Assembly (NCBI GenBank): GCA_017882405.1
Contig: JADGPO010000147.1
Coordinates: 1-64,000, forward strand
Length of the DNA stretch: 64,000 nucleotides
Direction: 5' to 3'
DNA from: Solirubrobacteraceae bacterium
GTDB taxonomy: Bacteria > Actinomycetota > Thermoleophilia > Solirubrobacterales > Solirubrobacteraceae
Positions 50,592-58,630 of this stretch are shown here, piece after piece. The position numbers were made by a program, and so were the translations under genes. Numbering within the stretch: the stretch's first letter is position 1; each line of letters begins with the position of its first letter. The notes under the pieces were generated by a model. That model was not told the origin of the DNA. It did no database searches and saw nothing but the letters and a program-made list of their open reading frames with translations.

Positions 50592-51464
50592 ATGGCCATA
50601 TATGCAACTGAGATCACCTCCGCTTTTGACAACCTCACGATTCGCGACGTCATGCACGCTGGAGTTCTCACCTGCGGTCCGGACGACGCTGTGGCGGCCC
50701 TCGCCAGGACGATGGTCACACACGGAATCCACACGGTCGTGCTCGAACGAGCCAACGACTCCTCGCCAGTGTTCGTGACCGACCTCGCGCTGGTCGGCGC
50801 CGCTCTGGACCGGGCGGAGAACGCGCGCGCCGGCGATCTCACGCGAGACCCGGCTCCGTCGTTGCCCGCCGACGCTCCGCTCCGTCAGGCCGTGGTGAGA
50901 ATGGCCGAGCTCAACGTCGCGCACGTGTTGGTCTCGGATCCCGGGTCCGGCGCGCCTTGCGGCGTCGTCTCGAGCTTCGACGTCGCCGCCGTCCTGGGTG
51001 GCGATCGGCCGAGCCGCGGGCGCACGCTGGCTTCCGCCACGCCGTACCGTCGCGGACAGACGCTGAGCGACGTGCGCGTCGGTGACGCCATGCACCCCTC
51101 CGTCGTCACCTGTCCGCCGGATGTCGCGGTGTGGATCGTCGCGCAGTGCATGGCCGAGCACCGCGTCCACTGCGTGGCCGTCGCCGGAGTGGCCAGTAGC
51201 GGCCCCCACAGCGGACACTACAGCTGGGGGCTGGTCAGCGACATGGAGATCGTTCGCGCCGTCCACCGCGATGCGCTGACCGAGCCGGCGGCCTCGATCG
51301 CCGCCAGCGCGCCTCCCGCTGTCAACGAGGACGACACGGTGGCAGCGGCCGCCCGGCTGATGGTCGATGACGACGCCGCACACGTGGTTGTCGTCGGTCG
51401 GGCCGGACTCCCCTGCGGGATGATCTCGACGCTGGACGTGGCGCGGATCGTGGCGACGGTCTGA
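50592..51464 (+). CDS. Four-CBS-domain protein
   Basis: A 290-residue protein made of two CBS pairs. The first pair includes TIRDVMHAGVLTCGPDDAVA and VVRMAELNVAHVLVSD; the second includes RVGDAMHPSVVTCPPDVAVW and ASAPPAVNEDDTVAAAARLM with AAHVVVVGRAGLPCGMIST. CBS pairs bind adenine nucleotides. Related proteins (such as Hrp1 in M. tuberculosis) are strongly induced with USPs under hypoxia. It is the last gene of the USP operon starting at 49313. There is no fused catalytic domain. Confidence 0.88.
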   Translation: MAIYATEITSAFDNLTIRDVMHAGVLTCGPDDAVAALARTMVTHGIHTVVLERANDSSPVFVTDLALVGAALDRAENARAGDLTRDPAPSLPADAPLRQAVVRMAELNVAHVLVSDPGSGAPCGVVSSFDVAAVLGGDRPSRGRTLASATPYRRGQTLSDVRVGDAMHPSVVTCPPDVAVWIVAQCMAEHRVHCVAVAGVASSGPHSGHYSWGLVSDMEIVRAVHRDALTEPAASIAASAPPAVNEDDTVAAAARLMVDDDAAHVVVVGRAGLPCGMISTLDVARIVATV

Positions 51465-51532
51465 CCTTCGCCGCCGGCTGAGCTGGATCGGAATGCTCGC
51501 GCTCGCCGCCCGGTTGCAGTAGCGTCGCCGGC

Positions 51533-52375
51533 ATGGCCGCGGCCGAGCCAGAGTGGAATCGTCCGGCACTCGCCGGCTCCGAGATCGAGCCGCGACGGCT
51601 GGGCAAGCGTGGCTACGCGAAGGAGATCGAACGCCTCCAGGTGGAGCTCGTGCGCCTCCAGGACTGGGTCGTGCACAAGGGCCTGAAGGTTGTCGTGGTC
51701 TTCGAGGGCCGCGACACCGCCGGCAAGGGCGGGACGATCAAGCGGATCACCGAGAAGACCAACCCCCGGGTCGTGCGAATTGTCGCCCTGGGAACGCCGA
51801 CCGAGCGGGAGCGCACCCAGTGGTACTTCCAGCGCTACGTCGCCCACCTGCCCGCCGCCGGCGAGATCGTGCTGTTTGACCGCAGCTGGTACAACCGCGC
51901 GGGCGTCGAGCGTGTCATGGGCTTCTGCGCGCCGGCCGAGTACGAGGAATTCATGCGGACGTGTCCGCAGTTCGAGCGAGACCTGCTGCGCTCGGGGATC
52001 ATCCTCGTCAAGTACTGGCTGTCGGTCTCGGACGAGGAGCAGGAGCGTCGCTTCAGCGCACGTCTGGATGATCCGGCGAAGCAGTGGAAGCTCAGCGGCA
52101 TGGACCTCGAGGCGCGCCGCCGCTGGGTCGATTACGCCGAGGCCAAGGACGACATGTTCGCCTACACCGACACCCGAGAGTCGCCGTGGTACGTGGTCGA
52201 GGCCGACGACAAGCGGACGATGCGGCTGAACCTCGTCAGCCACCTGCTGAGCCTGATCCCCTACGAGGAGGTCCCGCGGGAGAAGGTCAAGCTCCCGCCG
52301 CGGCAGGACCGGGCGTACGTGCGCCCGCCGCAGCGCGAGCAGAACTACGTCCCGGTGCGCTACCAAGTCGGTTAG
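51533..52375 (+). CDS. ppk2: Polyphosphate kinase 2 family protein
   Basis: A 280-residue single-domain PPK2. Walker A is VVVFEGRDTAGKGGTIKRIT, followed by RVVALGTP-type residues, the Walker B-like GEIVLFDRSWYNRAGVERVM and the lid RRFSARLDDPAKQWKLSGMD. It should transfer phosphate between polyphosphate and nucleotides. TAGCGT ends seven bases before the ATG and no Shine-Dalgarno is visible, so it is probably leaderless. Convergent with the WS/DGAT gene (4-bp overlap of stops). Confidence 0.93.
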   Translation: MAAAEPEWNRPALAGSEIEPRRLGKRGYAKEIERLQVELVRLQDWVVHKGLKVVVVFEGRDTAGKGGTIKRITEKTNPRVVRIVALGTPTERERTQWYFQRYVAHLPAAGEIVLFDRSWYNRAGVERVMGFCAPAEYEEFMRTCPQFERDLLRSGIILVKYWLSVSDEEQERRFSARLDDPAKQWKLSGMDLEARRRWVDYAEAKDDMFAYTDTRESPWYVVEADDKRTMRLNLVSHLLSLIPYEEVPREKVKLPPRQDRAYVRPPQREQNYVPVRYQVG

Positions 52376-53811
52376 TCGCCGTCGAGGGAGCCAATCCCGC
52401 GTCGCCGCCCGCGACGGACTGTGCCCAGCGACCCGAGCAGTTCCTCAATGCCCTCCTCGACGCCCAGCACGAGCACGGCGAGGTCGGGCATCGACTCGCA
52501 GTCGGCGCTGATGCCGAAGATTGCGAGTCCGGCCTGCGAGAAGATCCCGACACCGACGGCGTGGTCGGGGCCCAGCGGCACGATCGGATGAACTTCGCGC
52601 AGCTGGGCTCCGAACGCGTAGCGCGGTCGCTGCTCACCGTGGACCGTGGCGATCGCCAGGTTGGCCAAGCGGGTGCCGTAGAGCACGCGCGCCAGCGAAG
52701 CGTGGACCAGCGGTGGCGCGAGTGCCGCGAGGTCGACCACCGTGCCGGCGGCCTCCCACCTGCCCGAACCGCTCTGGCGACGTGTCGCTTCGACGATCCG
52801 CCGGTGGCGCACCAGTGGGTTGGGCTCGGCGACCGGAAGCGAGACGAGCCGGTAGCCGACCGCAGCGCCGTCAGCTGCATGGTTCATGTTGACCGGGAGC
52901 ATCGCCCGAAGCCCCGTTGGTGGGAGATCCTCATCGCGCTCGAGCAGTAGGCGCCGTAGGCCGGTCGCGCACGCGGCCAGGGCTGCGTCGCTCACTGTTC
53001 CTTCGAGCCCCTCGCTGATCGTGGTCAGGTCCACGAGCGGGCAGCGGACGGCCGCGTACCTTCGCGTGGGGCCGATCCGAACGTTGAGCGAGCAGCGGGG
53101 CGCCCCGACGATCTCCTCTTCGATCAGCAGCTCGGCTACCCTGCGCGAGCGGGCCAGTGTCCGGCGCGGGTGCACGGTCGACCGCAGCGCTGCCCTCACG
53201 ACATGCCCGCCCGCACCGGCCGCCTGCGCCACCAGACGTGGAGGCGTGGGCACGAGCGAGCGCCACAGGGGCTCGGGGGACGCGGCTGAGATCGAGCCGG
53301 GCGAGCTCTCCTCGACGGCGTCCTGCCGAGCGTCGAGCATCAGTTCCGCGGCGCCGGCGGCGCCGATCTCGTCAACCAGGCAGTGATGGAGCTTGTGCGC
53401 CAGCGCCCAGCATCCGCCCTCGAGGCCTTCGAGCAATATGACTTCCCACAACGGGCGGGTGCGATCCAGGCGGTGCGAATAGAAGGCGGCGATCCAGTCA
53501 CATAGCTGGGCTTCGCCGCCGGGGCTGGGAAGCGCCGCTCGGCTGACATGATTCTCGATGTCGAAACGCTCGTCCTCGGTCCACCGCGGCCAAGACCAAC
53601 GGCCGGTGCGCTCGCGAGACAGCCGCTGCCGGTAGCCGCGAAGCCCTGACAGGCGCCCGGCAACCAGCGCGCGCACCTCCTCGATGCTCGGCGCGCCTCC
53701 GTCAGGGAGCGCATCGAACACCATCACGCCGCCGAGGTTCATCGTCGCACCCTCGCTGAGCTCCTCCAGCTCCAGCAGCGTCGCGTCCAGGGCTGTCAGC
53801 GTTTCGGGCAC
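52372..53811 (-). CDS. Wax ester synthase/diacylglycerol acyltransferase (WS/DGAT)
   Basis: A 479-residue acyltransferase of the actinobacterial WS/DGAT family. The N-terminus is TALDATLLELEELSEGATMN; the active-site region is LAHKLHHCLVDEIGAAGAAE. The C-terminal domain has LRAMLPVNMNHAADGAAVGY, close to the usual PVN motif. The catalytic HHxxxDG motif is HHCLVDE here, keeping both His and Asp but with Glu in place of Gly. It would store acyl-CoA as triacylglycerol or wax ester. It lies 9 bp downstream of the acyl-CoA synthetase gene, so substrate supply and storage appear linked. Confidence 0.88.
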   Translation of the reverse strand: MPETLTALDATLLELEELSEGATMNLGGVMVFDALPDGGAPSIEEVRALVAGRLSGLRGYRQRLSRERTGRWSWPRWTEDERFDIENHVSRAALPSPGGEAQLCDWIAAFYSHRLDRTRPLWEVILLEGLEGGCWALAHKLHHCLVDEIGAAGAAELMLDARQDAVEESSPGSISAASPEPLWRSLVPTPPRLVAQAAGAGGHVVRAALRSTVHPRRTLARSRRVAELLIEEEIVGAPRCSLNVRIGPTRRYAAVRCPLVDLTTISEGLEGTVSDAALAACATGLRRLLLERDEDLPPTGLRAMLPVNMNHAADGAAVGYRLVSLPVAEPNPLVRHRRIVEATRRQSGSGRWEAAGTVVDLAALAPPLVHASLARVLYGTRLANLAIATVHGEQRPRYAFGAQLREVHPIVPLGPDHAVGVGIFSQAGLAIFGISADCESMPDLAVLVLGVEEGIEELLGSLGTVRRGRRRGIGSLDGD

Positions 53812-53820
53812 GCAACCGGC

Positions 53821-56538
53821 CTATGACCGCACGGAGGAGACGGGCGCCTCGGGCGCGGATGCGTCCACGCGCAGCCGCGCGTCGACGATCGTCGCGCCCT
53901 GCGGCCCCACGATCAGCGGGTTGCAGTCCAGCTCGGCGATCTCGGGGTGTCTCTGCACCATCTCGCTGACGCGCAGCAGCACGTCCTGGATCGCTGCGAG
54001 GTCGCACGGGTCCGCGCCCCGGTAGCCGTCGAGCAGCGCGAACGTCTTCAGCGAGCGGAGCATCTCGCCGGCTTCCCGGTCCGTCAGCGGCGTGAGCCTC
54101 ACGGCGACGTCCTTGATCAGCTCGGCGGTCGTCCCCCCCGCGCCGCAGGCGAGCACGGGCCCGAAGCTCTGGTCGTGGACCACGCCCACGATCAGCTCGA
54201 CTCCGCGCGGTGCCATCGGCTGCACGACGAAGCCCTCGAGCTCGTGTCCCGCACGCTGGACCGCGGCTTCGATCTGGAGGGCGGCGGCTCCCACGGCCTC
54301 GATGCCGTCGAGATCCAGCGCCACCCCGCCCGCGTCACTCTTGTGAAGCAACCCCGTGGCCACCGCCTTCAGGGCGACCGGCACGCCGAGCTCGGCGGCC
54401 GCCGCGATCGCGCCGGCGGCGTCGGGCACCACCCGGGTGGCGATCAGCGGGAGGCCGTAACAGCGCAGGAGCGTGGCGACGCGCTCCGGGGCGAGCCAGC
54501 TCGACCCGCGGTGGAGCTCCTCGCTGATCACCGCCGTGGCCTCATCGGGCCGGCATCCATCGAGACGGGGTACGGTCCCGGCTGGAGTGGAACGCCAGAC
54601 GCCATGGCGGGCGGCGAGAGCTACGGCGCGAGCCGCGTCCTCGGGAAACTCGTAGCTCGGAACACGCACGGAGCCGGAGCTGAGCTGCGGAGGTGCGCGA
54701 TCGCCGGTCATGAAGACGGCCGCAATCGTGCAGTCGCCGCTGTCCTGCGCGAGCTCGCTGACAGCGGCGGCGACCTCGTCGGCCGCGGTGAGCATCGCCG
54801 GCACGAAGATCACCAGGATCACGTCGCACAGGCCGGCCTTCGTCAGCGCGCGCAGCGCTCGACGATAGTCATCGGCGGACGCCGAGGCGAGCAGGTCGAC
54901 CGGGTTACCGAGCGATGCCGCGTTGGGAACCAGCTGCCTGAGCTCTGCGCCGAGCTCCGGCGGTATCTCGGGAACCTGCACGCCATTTGCCTGGCACGCA
55001 TCGGCGCAGATGATCCCCGGGCCGCCTCCGTTGGTGACGATCGCGATCCGGTCGCCGCGGGGGATCGGCTGGTCGGCGACCAGCACCGCCACGTCGAGCA
55101 GATCATGCAGCGTTTCGGTTCGGATCACGCCGGCCTGATGGAAGAGGGCGTCGACCGTCACATCGGACGCCGACAGCAGGGCGCCGGTGTGCGACGACGT
55201 CGCTCGCGCTCCGGCGCCCGAGCGTCCGCTTTTCACCGCCAGGATCGGCTTGGTGCGCGCGAATCGTCGCGCGACGCGCGCGAACTTCCGGGGGTTGCCG
55301 AAAGATTCGAGGTACAGCAGGGCCACGTCGGTGCCCGGATCCTGCTCCCAGTACTCGAGCAGATCGTTGCTTGACAGGTCGGCCTTGTTGCCCACCGACA
55401 CGAACGACGAGAGGCCTACCCCGAGCCGCCGCGCGCCCTCGATGATCGCGATCCCCAGCCCGCCGCTCTGAGAGAGGAAGCCGACGCGCCCCGGTGGTGC
55501 CTGGTGAGCGGCGAAGGTGGCGTTCAGACGCACGTCCGCCGCGGTGTTCAAGACCCCGAGACAGTTCGGTCCGACGAGCCGCATCCCCGAGGCGCGACAC
55601 ACGTCCATCAGCTCCTTCTGGCGCTCGCGCCCCTCCTTGCCGACCTCGGCGAAACCGGCCGAGATCACCAGCAGCGCCGGCACCCCGGAGGCCGCACAAT
55701 CCCGCGCGACCCCGATGGCGCGCTCGGCGGGCACCACCACCACGGCCAGGTCCACCGGGCCCGGGACGTGGCTAACCGAACGGTAGGCGGGGAGGGATTG
55801 CACGCTGTCGGCGTGCTCGTTGACCGGGTAGAGGTCGCCGGTGAACTCACCCTCGATCAGGTTGTGCAGGATTTCGCCGCCGATCGTTCCGCGCCGCCGC
55901 GACGCCCCGACCACCGCCACCGAGCGCGGCGCGAGAAACCGGCGGACGGCCGCGATCGCGGCCGTCCGTTCGCGCTCCTCGAAGCGCGCGATCGCCTCCG
56001 GCGACAGCGACGTGGGCAGCTCGACCTCGATCGCGTCGCGGGTCGACCGGGTCTCGATGGGGAACCCGCTGTACCGGAAGACCTCGATCATCCGGTGATT
56101 CGCAGGGAGCACCTCGGCGATGAACATGGCGATCCCGTGCTGCTCGGCGGCGGCTGCGAGATGCGCGAGCATGATCGTCGAGATTCCCCGCCCCTGCCAG
56201 GCTTCGGCCACCAGGAAGGCGACCTCCGCCCGCTCGTCATCGATCCGCGCATACGCGGCGTGGGCGATGATCCTGCTCGGGGAGCCCGTCGCTGCAACGA
56301 GGCCGAAGCGGTCGGCATAGTCGACATCCAGCGACCAGGACGTCACCCATTCCAGGTCGGGAGGGCCGAAGAACCGAAAGCCGATCGACTCCCGCGACAC
56401 GTCGTGCAGAAAGGCGCGAATCGCGGACTCGTCGGCGGCGCGGACCGGCCGGACGTGCACGGTCGATCCATCACGCAGCGCGATGTCCGCTTCGCGTTGG
56501 GACGGATAGGGGGCGATGGCAGAAGGGACGTCGGTCAT
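53821..56538 (-). CDS. GNAT acetyltransferase fused to ADP-forming acyl-CoA synthetase
   Basis: A 905-residue protein. Residues 20-180 are a GNAT domain (VAEAWQGRGISTIMLAHLAA). Residues 205-300 are the CoA-binding domain (VAVVGASRRRGTIGGEILHN). Next is the succinyl-CoA-ligase-like domain with GPNCLGVLNT and the catalytic His in SSHTGALL. The C-terminus is an ATP-grasp domain (LGVPVALKAVATGLLHKSDA; ELIVGVVHDQSFGPVLACGA). Such fusions resemble Pat/PatZ-type protein acetyltransferases or ADP-forming acetate-CoA ligases. It may connect acetate from acetate kinase to acetyl-CoA and ATP, or acetylate proteins. Confidence 0.92.
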   Translation of the reverse strand: MTDVPSAIAPYPSQREADIALRDGSTVHVRPVRAADESAIRAFLHDVSRESIGFRFFGPPDLEWVTSWSLDVDYADRFGLVAATGSPSRIIAHAAYARIDDERAEVAFLVAEAWQGRGISTIMLAHLAAAAEQHGIAMFIAEVLPANHRMIEVFRYSGFPIETRSTRDAIEVELPTSLSPEAIARFEERERTAAIAAVRRFLAPRSVAVVGASRRRGTIGGEILHNLIEGEFTGDLYPVNEHADSVQSLPAYRSVSHVPGPVDLAVVVVPAERAIGVARDCAASGVPALLVISAGFAEVGKEGRERQKELMDVCRASGMRLVGPNCLGVLNTAADVRLNATFAAHQAPPGRVGFLSQSGGLGIAIIEGARRLGVGLSSFVSVGNKADLSSNDLLEYWEQDPGTDVALLYLESFGNPRKFARVARRFARTKPILAVKSGRSGAGARATSSHTGALLSASDVTVDALFHQAGVIRTETLHDLLDVAVLVADQPIPRGDRIAIVTNGGGPGIICADACQANGVQVPEIPPELGAELRQLVPNAASLGNPVDLLASASADDYRRALRALTKAGLCDVILVIFVPAMLTAADEVAAAVSELAQDSGDCTIAAVFMTGDRAPPQLSSGSVRVPSYEFPEDAARAVALAARHGVWRSTPAGTVPRLDGCRPDEATAVISEELHRGSSWLAPERVATLLRCYGLPLIATRVVPDAAGAIAAAAELGVPVALKAVATGLLHKSDAGGVALDLDGIEAVGAAALQIEAAVQRAGHELEGFVVQPMAPRGVELIVGVVHDQSFGPVLACGAGGTTAELIKDVAVRLTPLTDREAGEMLRSLKTFALLDGYRGADPCDLAAIQDVLLRVSEMVQRHPEIAELDCNPLIVGPQGATIVDARLRVDASAPEAPVSSVRS

Positions 56539-56681
56539 CGAGCCCAGTTTCCGGCCCTACGCTGAGGGCAGCATCGGTGGTTCCTACCGACAGAGGTGCA
56601 GCCGGTTGCGGATCCACCCCGCGGTGGGTGGTCATAGCCTGGCGCCATGACCACCAGCATGTCGACGCCCGGCTCCCGCTT

Positions 56682-57050
56682 GTGATCGAGGAGTTGATCG
56701 ACGTTCCCGAAGGTTGGATCGGCCTTGACATCGGGGCTCGCACGGCGGAGCACTGCGCGCGCGAGATCGCGTCCGCCGGCACCGTCTTCTGGAATGGCCC
56801 GATGGGCCGCTTCGAGCTCGACCCGTTCACGGCCGGCACCCGCGCCATCGCCAACGCGGTGGGCGCGACGTCCGCGACGACCGTCGTCGGTGGCGGCGAG
56901 ACGGTGGCGGCGATCCGCTCGGTCGGGCTCGCCGAGCGCGTCAGCCACCTCTCGACCGCAGGCGGCGCGACCCTCGAGCTGCTGGAAGGTCGCGAGCTGC
57001 CCGGCGTGCACGTGCTTCTGCGCCCAGCCCAAGCCCACGTAGCCCGATGA
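56682..57050 (+). pseudogene. pgk: 3' remnant of phosphoglycerate kinase
   Basis: The frame contains VPEGWIGLDIGARTAEHCAR, FWNGPMGRFELDPFTAGT, TTVVGGGETVAAIRSVGLAE and HLSTAGGATLELLEG, the unmistakable last third of phosphoglycerate kinase, including the nucleotide-binding GGG-E and the final STGGGA-like loop. The N-terminal 250 or more residues with the 3-phosphoglycerate site are absent. Its stop overlaps the gpmI start by 4 bp, so it once headed a glycolytic operon. A functional pgk must exist elsewhere. Confidence 0.85.
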
Positions 57051-58630
57051 GCATCGCGCCGGGACCCGAGCTGCCGGGCATCACGTGCGCGTGCCTGGTG
57101 GTGATGGACGGCTGGGGCATCGCTGCCCGCGGTCCGGGAAATGCCATCGCGCTGGCCGACACACCGGTGCTCGACGAGCTGTGGGGCGCCTACCCGCACG
57201 CCGCGCTGAGCGCCAGCGGCCGCAGCGTCGGACTGCCCGACGGCCAAATGGGCAACTCCGAGGTCGGACACCTGACGCTCGGCGCCGGGGCCGCGGTGCC
57301 GCAGACGCTGACCCTGATCGACGATGCCGTCGCGGCCGGCGAGCTGGCGCGCAGCGAGATCGTCTGCCAGGCGCTGACTGCCTCAGACCGTGTGCACCTC
57401 GTCGGCATGGTGTCCGAAGGCGGCGTGCACTCCGCGTTCGGGCACCTGCGCGCGCTGATCGAGCTCGCCGCCGACCTGCACACCGGTGACCTCGTGCTGC
57501 ACTGCTTCACCGACGGCCGCGACACGTCACCCACCGCCGCGGCGGGCTACCTGCAGACGCTGCAGGACTGCTGCGAGGAGGCGGGCGTCGGCCGCGTGGC
57601 GAGCATCGTGGGCCGCTTCTACGGGATGGATCGCGACCGCAGATGGGAGCGCACGCAGGTCGCATATGACCTGATCGTCCACGGGCAGGCCGAGCACCGG
57701 TCACCCGACGCTCCGACGGCGGCACGCTCCGCCTACGAGCGCGGCGAGACCGACGAGTTCATCGCCCCCATCCTGGTCGGCTCCGAGGGTCGCATCCGCG
57801 CGCAGGACAGCGTGTTCTGCTTCAACTTCCGCCCCGACCGGATGCGTGAGATCGTCCGCGCGCTCGCCGAGCCCGGCTTCGGCGACGTCGGTGAGGAGCT
57901 TCCCGGATGGCGCGGGCGTGGCGGCGTCGAGCCGGTGACGCATCTCGCGACGATGACCGAGTACCAACACGGCTGGCCGTATCCCGTGGCGTTCACCTCT
58001 GCCCATCCCGCCACGACCCTCGCCGCGACGCTCGCCCAGGCCGGGGCGAGTCAGCTGCACGTGGCCGAGACCGAGAAGTACGCCCACGTGACCTACTTCT
58101 TCAACGGCGGGGAGGAGCGCCCGTTCGCGAACGAGCGGCGCGCCCTCGTCCCCTCGCAACGCGACATCCCGACCTACGATCTCAAGCCGCAGATGAGCGC
58201 CCGCCAGGTCGCCGACGCGTTCGTGCAGGCCTTCGGCGCGGACCACCCTCGCTTCTCGGTCATCAACTTCGCCAACGCCGACATGGTCGGCCACACGGGC
58301 GTGATCCCCGCGACGATCGTCGGTGTCGAGACAGTGGATGAATGCCTGGGTCGGGTCGTGGAGACCGTCCACGCAGCCGGTGGCGCGTGCGTCATCACCG
58401 CTGACCACGGAAACGCCGAGCAGATGTTCGCACCCGACGGGAGCCCCAGCACCGCCCATTCCGTCAATCCGGTCCCGCTGATCGTCACCGCGCGCGGTGC
58501 ACAACTCGCCACCACCGGGACGCTCGCCGATGTCGCTCCGACGATCCTGGCGCTGCTCGGGATCGAGCAGCCGAGCCTCATGACCGGCCGCTCGCTGCTC
58601 GTCCGGCCCTCTGACCGAGGCGGTCGGTGA
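57047..58630 (+). CDS. gpmI: 2,3-bisphosphoglycerate-independent phosphoglycerate mutase
   Basis: A 527-residue alkaline-phosphatase-superfamily mutase. Visible motifs are CLVVMDGWGIAARGPGNAIA (first metal site), MGNSEVGHLTLGAG (catalytic Ser), FTDGRDTSPTAAAGYLQTLQ, SIVGRFYGMDRDRRWERTQV, EKYAHVTYFFNGGEERPF, INFANADMVGHTG and ITADHGNAEQM. It interconverts 3- and 2-phosphoglycerate with Mn. The reading frame is intact, although the adjacent pgk is a remnant. The next gene overlaps its stop. Confidence 0.97.
   Translation: MSIAPGPELPGITCACLVVMDGWGIAARGPGNAIALADTPVLDELWGAYPHAALSASGRSVGLPDGQMGNSEVGHLTLGAGAAVPQTLTLIDDAVAAGELARSEIVCQALTASDRVHLVGMVSEGGVHSAFGHLRALIELAADLHTGDLVLHCFTDGRDTSPTAAAGYLQTLQDCCEEAGVGRVASIVGRFYGMDRDRRWERTQVAYDLIVHGQAEHRSPDAPTAARSAYERGETDEFIAPILVGSEGRIRAQDSVFCFNFRPDRMREIVRALAEPGFGDVGEELPGWRGRGGVEPVTHLATMTEYQHGWPYPVAFTSAHPATTLAATLAQAGASQLHVAETEKYAHVTYFFNGGEERPFANERRALVPSQRDIPTYDLKPQMSARQVADAFVQAFGADHPRFSVINFANADMVGHTGVIPATIVGVETVDECLGRVVETVHAAGGACVITADHGNAEQMFAPDGSPSTAHSVNPVPLIVTARGAQLATTGTLADVAPTILALLGIEQPSLMTGRSLLVRPSDRGGR

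Noticed and set aside
53947..56565. Long plus-strand frames opposite the GNAT/acyl-CoA synthetase gene
   Set aside because: They are shadows; the minus strand shows continuous GNAT, CoA-binding and ATP-grasp domains.
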